Shown one piece after another: positions 31,409-33,745 of a stretch of 33,745 bases of DNA. The DNA lies in contig CALWVZ010000020.1 of assembly GCA_944385125.1 (NCBI GenBank), positions 1-33,745 on the forward strand, given 5' to 3'. The translations under genes were made by a program, and so were the position numbers. Origin of the DNA: an uncultured Oscillospiraceae bacterium. Lineage in GTDB: Bacteria > Bacillota > Clostridia > Oscillospirales > Oscillospiraceae. The notes beneath the pieces were generated by a model, which did no database searches, was not told the DNA's origin, and saw only the letters and a list, made by a program, of their open reading frames with translations. Position 1 is the stretch's first letter; each line of letters opens with the position of its first letter.

Positions 31409-32260
31409 TCAGCCCAGGAGCAGGTCCATGTCCTCAATGCTCAGCCCCCGGTGGACGGCCATGTTTATCCCGTAGCCTATGGCCCGGGCCCCGGCCCTCA
31501 CCAGGGAGTCGATGCTCCGGGGCGTGACGAAGAGCCCGGCCATCCCCTCCCCGGCCAGGATCCCGGCGTCCATCACCGTAGGTATGCCTATGGAGAGCAC
31601 CGGCGCACCCAGGGTCTCCCGGCTCAGCTCCTGCCGGTCATTGCCCACCCCGGAGCCGGGGGAAATGCCGGAGGAGGATATCTGGATGCAGCGGCAGAGC
31701 CGGTCCAGGTCAGCCCCCGCCAGGGCGTCTATGACTATCACCAGCTCCGGCCGGATCTCGTCGCAAAGGAGCTTTATCTGAACTGCGCTCTCAATGCCGG
31801 AGCTGCCCAGCACCCCGGGACGGCTGAGGGCCAGGGAGGAGAAGGCCTCAAAGCCGGGGACCTTTCCCTCTTTCAGGTGCCGGGTCACCAGTATGCTCCC
31901 GGCGGCCAGACTTCCCAGGGCGTCGGGGGTGATGTCGGGATTCCCCAGGGCGGCCACCAGCACGGAGCCGAAACTGCCGGCGCAGCGGCCTATCAGCTCC
32001 GAGAGGGCCTTGACCAAATCAGGGAACTGCTCCGCCCCACGCTGGAACTGTCGGGGAGTGTCCAGAGTGAAATATTTGCCTATAGGCTTGCCCAGGGCCC
32101 TGGCTCCCCTCTCGTCCAGGATATCCACGCTCAGGGTCTCCAGACCATGGATGTTCTCTTTCACCGCCTTCACCCCGGAAAGCCGGGTGAGCTCTCCGCC
32201 GTCCTCACCCAGCTGGCGGAAGCTCTCGCTGGCCAGGTCCGTCCTGCCTTTATAAAGCAT
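31409..32260 (-). CDS. gpr: Spore germination protease GPR
   Basis: Endopeptidase that degrades small acid-soluble spore proteins during germination; made as a zymogen in the forespore. The 283-residue protein has the propeptide/self-cleavage region GRTDLASES at residues 5-13 (cleavage expected after Asp8, by homology), the NIHGLETLSVDILDE segment, the long VALGNPDITPDALGSLA loop, ELVIVIDALAGADLDRL with the conserved acidic residues, and SGISPGSGVGNDRQELS. GGAGGT is well placed before the ATG at 32260; the 23 residues of open frame upstream have no support. No terminator separates it from parA, so read-through is possible. Confidence 0.95.
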   Translation of the reverse strand: MLYKGRTDLASESFRQLGEDGGELTRLSGVKAVKENIHGLETLSVDILDERGARALGKPIGKYFTLDTPRQFQRGAEQFPDLVKALSELIGRCAGSFGSVLVAALGNPDITPDALGSLAAGSILVTRHLKEGKVPGFEAFSSLALSRPGVLGSSGIESAVQIKLLCDEIRPELVIVIDALAGADLDRLCRCIQISSSGISPGSGVGNDRQELSRETLGAPVLSIGIPTVMDAGILAGEGMAGLFVTPRSIDSLVRAGARAIGYGINMAVHRGLSIEDMDLLLG

Positions 32261-32358
32261 AGCAATACCTCCAAAAATCAAGATATAGTGTATCATTCCC
32301 ATAATGGCTACAATAGATAACAGAGGCAAAAAAATGAGAACTTTTTTTGAAAAAACAC

Positions 32359-32387
32359 TTGATTTCTGGTGACTTCTTTGATATAAT
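32359..32387 (+). promoter_or_regulatory. rpsT promoter
   Basis: TTGATT (32359-32364) and TATAAT (32382-32387) with a 17-nt spacer and a TG at the extended -10. It is followed by an unusually rich Shine-Dalgarno, AGGAGGAGGT (32421-32430), 12 nt before the rpsT ATG. Confidence 0.8.
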
Positions 32388-32442
32388 CCATCAATGCGAG
32401 TTGTGATGACTCAATTTTATAGGAGGAGGTGGCGATTGAAGC

Positions 32443-32706
32443 ATGGCCAACATTAAATCTTCTGCAAAGAGAGACATTAAGTCCAAGGAGCTCAGAGCCA
32501 AGAACCGGGCGGACAAGACCGAGCTCAAGACCATGATGAAAAAATTTGACGCAGCCGTTGCCGAAGGCAACCGTGACAATGCCGTCAGTGCCTATAAAGT
32601 TGCTGTTAAGACTGTCGACCGCGCAGCCGGCAAGGGGCTTCTGCACAAGAACAATGCAGCTCATAAGAAGTCTGCTATGGCAAGCAAGCTCAACGAGATG
32701 GCTTGA
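32443..32706 (+). CDS. rpsT: 30S ribosomal protein S20
   Basis: Small basic ribosomal protein that binds 16S rRNA early in 30S assembly. The 87-residue protein has the typical start MANIKSSAKRDIKSKELR and the helix ending KNNAAHKKSAMASKLNEM. It is divergent from gpr, as in several Firmicutes where the rpsT-gpr pair is conserved, and is followed directly by a terminator. Confidence 0.97.
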   Translation: MANIKSSAKRDIKSKELRAKNRADKTELKTMMKKFDAAVAEGNRDNAVSAYKVAVKTVDRAAGKGLLHKNNAAHKKSAMASKLNEMA

Positions 32707-32721
32707 GAAAAAAGCGATTAA

Positions 32722-32748
32722 GGACATGCTTCCGGCATGTCCTTTTTT
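32722..32748 (+). terminator. rpsT terminator
   Basis: GGACATGC pairs with GCATGTCC around the loop TTCCG, followed by six T. The run of T overlaps the leader of the lipid kinase gene, whose ribosome site follows within about 10 bp, so that gene may be expressed at a lower level by read-through. Confidence 0.85.
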
Positions 32749-32770
32749 CATATCAAAGGAGCGGAGACAA

Positions 32771-33661
32771 ATGGAAAAGAAGCTGATGCTGATAATCAAT
32801 CCCTCTGCCGGCAAGGGAGCCTACAAGGTGAATCTGGGGGAGGCTCTCCAGACCCTGGATCTGGGCGGGTACAGGACCAGCCTGTTTTTCACCTCCGGCC
32901 GAGGGGACGCCACGGAGTACGCCGCTTCCTATGCCATGGATTATGACGCCGTGGCCTGCATCGGCGGGGACGGCACTCTCAGCGAGGTGGTGTCTGGGCT
33001 GATGGAGCTAAGCTCTCCCCCGCCCCTGGGCTATATCCCCATGGGCACGGCCAACGACGTGGCCACCACCCTGGCCCTGCCCAAGAACGACACCGTGGCC
33101 GCCGCCCGGCGCATAGTCCACGGCACCGCCCACCCCTTTGACGTAGGTGGCTTTGGGGACAGGGAGTACTTTGCCTATATCGCCGCCTTCGGGGCTTTCA
33201 CGGAGGTGAGCTACGCCACCCCCCAGAGCCAGAAGAAGATGCTGGGCCACCTGGCCTATGTGCTCCAGGGGGCCCTGGCCCTGCCCAAGATAGAGAGCTA
33301 CAAGACACGGGTGGAATATGACGGCGGCGTTATTGAGGGGGACTTCCTCTACGGCAGCGTGTCCAACTCCACCTCCGTGGCGGGGCTGGTGCATCTCCGG
33401 GACGACCTGGTGTGCCTGGGGGACGGCTATTCCGAGCTGGTGCTGGTGAAAAACCCCGGCAATCTCACGGAGTTCAAGAACATCGTGGACAGCGTGCTCT
33501 ACCAGAAATACGACAGCGAGGACCTGCTGATACTCCATACCAAGAGGGCAAAGTTCAGCTTTGAAAAGCCGGTGGCCTGGACCCGGGACGGGGAGGCCGG
33601 CGGTGAGTATCAGGAGATAGAACTGAAAAACTATCAATGCCCCCTGCAATTTATATTTTAG
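32771..33661 (+). CDS. Diacylglycerol/lipid kinase (YegS/BmrU-like)
   Basis: ATP-dependent lipid kinase of the DAGK catalytic family, probably recycling diacylglycerol or a related lipid at the membrane. The 296-residue protein begins KLMLIINPSAGKGAYKVNL, has the hallmark AVACIGGDGTLSEVVSGL and PMGTANDVATTLALP, and the C-terminal beta-sandwich with SNSTSVAGLV. AAAGGAGCGGAGA precedes the ATG at 32771. The longer open frame to the left is rpsT read in another phase. It lies just after the rpsT terminator. Confidence 0.92.
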   Translation: MEKKLMLIINPSAGKGAYKVNLGEALQTLDLGGYRTSLFFTSGRGDATEYAASYAMDYDAVACIGGDGTLSEVVSGLMELSSPPPLGYIPMGTANDVATTLALPKNDTVAAARRIVHGTAHPFDVGGFGDREYFAYIAAFGAFTEVSYATPQSQKKMLGHLAYVLQGALALPKIESYKTRVEYDGGVIEGDFLYGSVSNSTSVAGLVHLRDDLVCLGDGYSELVLVKNPGNLTEFKNIVDSVLYQKYDSEDLLILHTKRAKFSFEKPVAWTRDGEAGGEYQEIELKNYQCPLQFIF

Positions 33662-33700
33662 TATGACCAAGGGCCCGTTGCAAAATGGAGCCAAAAAGAT

Positions 33701-33741
33701 GAGCGAGATTTGAAGCCCGAAAGGGTTTTCAAATCTCGCTC
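33701..33741. repeat. Long perfect-stem hairpin at right edge
   Basis: GAGCGAGATTTGAA pairs with TTCAAATCTCGCTC, with an inner CCC/GGG and loop GAAA. The lipid kinase stop is 40 bp away. No T-run is visible before the window ends, so it may be a terminator whose tail lies outside or the start of another repeat. Sequence between the stop and the hairpin holds nothing recognisable. Confidence 0.5.
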
Positions 33742-33745
33742 GATG

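Noticed and set aside
32261-32330. Sigma-F/G promoter upstream of gpr (GGGAATGATACACTA region on the minus strand)
   Set aside because: It resembles the -10 element with one or two mismatches, but no acceptable -35 is found at the right distance.
1-33745. tRNA genes, riboswitches or T-box leaders
   Set aside because: No cloverleaf ending in CCA, no specifier loop with T-box, and no recognisable riboswitch core was found in the intergenic regions. Short elements could still be missed by eye.

Overview
The window looks like the replication-origin region of a high-GC, spore-forming member of the Firmicutes, probably class Clostridia. Three things support this. The order dnaA-dnaN-yaaA-recF-remB-gyrB-gyrA is the classic Firmicutes origin cluster. 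A three-gene gerA-type germinant receptor and the germination protease gpr mark an endospore former. Three near-perfect copies of the Bacillus-type parS site lie beside parAB. I cannot name a genus from sequence alone.

Layout from left to right. 1-302: tandem strong promoters on the minus strand, with the leader pattern of an rRNA operon that would lie just outside the left edge. 303-4176: gerA operon (A, C, B subunits) on the plus strand. 4431-8287: minus-strand cluster of a DHHW protein, an MBOAT acyltransferase, a DUF4358 lipoprotein and an SGNH lipoprotein, probably for O-acylation of a surface polymer. 8660-13416: mfd and a parvulin-type foldase, minus strand. 13479-14512: a marR-flavodoxin operon with a large palindromic operator. 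14682-15794: an archaeal-type ornithine cyclodeaminase-like enzyme, plus strand. 15918-27851: a long minus-strand run, dnaA, dnaN, S4 protein, recF, remB-like, gyrB, gyrA, small membrane protein, rnhA, ABC exporter, GNAT. oriC lies between dnaA and dnaN. 28273-31240: parA-parB-serS operon, preceded by three parS sites. 31409-33661: gpr (minus), then rpsT and a lipid kinase (plus).

Chromosome replication initiation (DnaA, oriC with DnaA-trio-like triplets, clamp, RecF, gyrase) and segregation (ParA, ParB, parS) lie within about 12 kb. Nearly all core genes are on the minus strand, pointing away from the origin toward the rRNA promoters at the left edge.

The most unusual feature is a family of three structured repeats of about 200 bp (4194-4397, 8406-8608, 28011-28211). 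Each sits inside a rho-independent terminator and is flanked on both sides by a copy of that terminator's hairpin. The hairpin sequence differs at each locus, so it is duplicated target DNA and not part of the element. Stems inside the repeat show compensatory base changes between copies. The pattern resembles a small non-autonomous mobile element that targets and duplicates terminators, as described for the IS30-family element IS1630.
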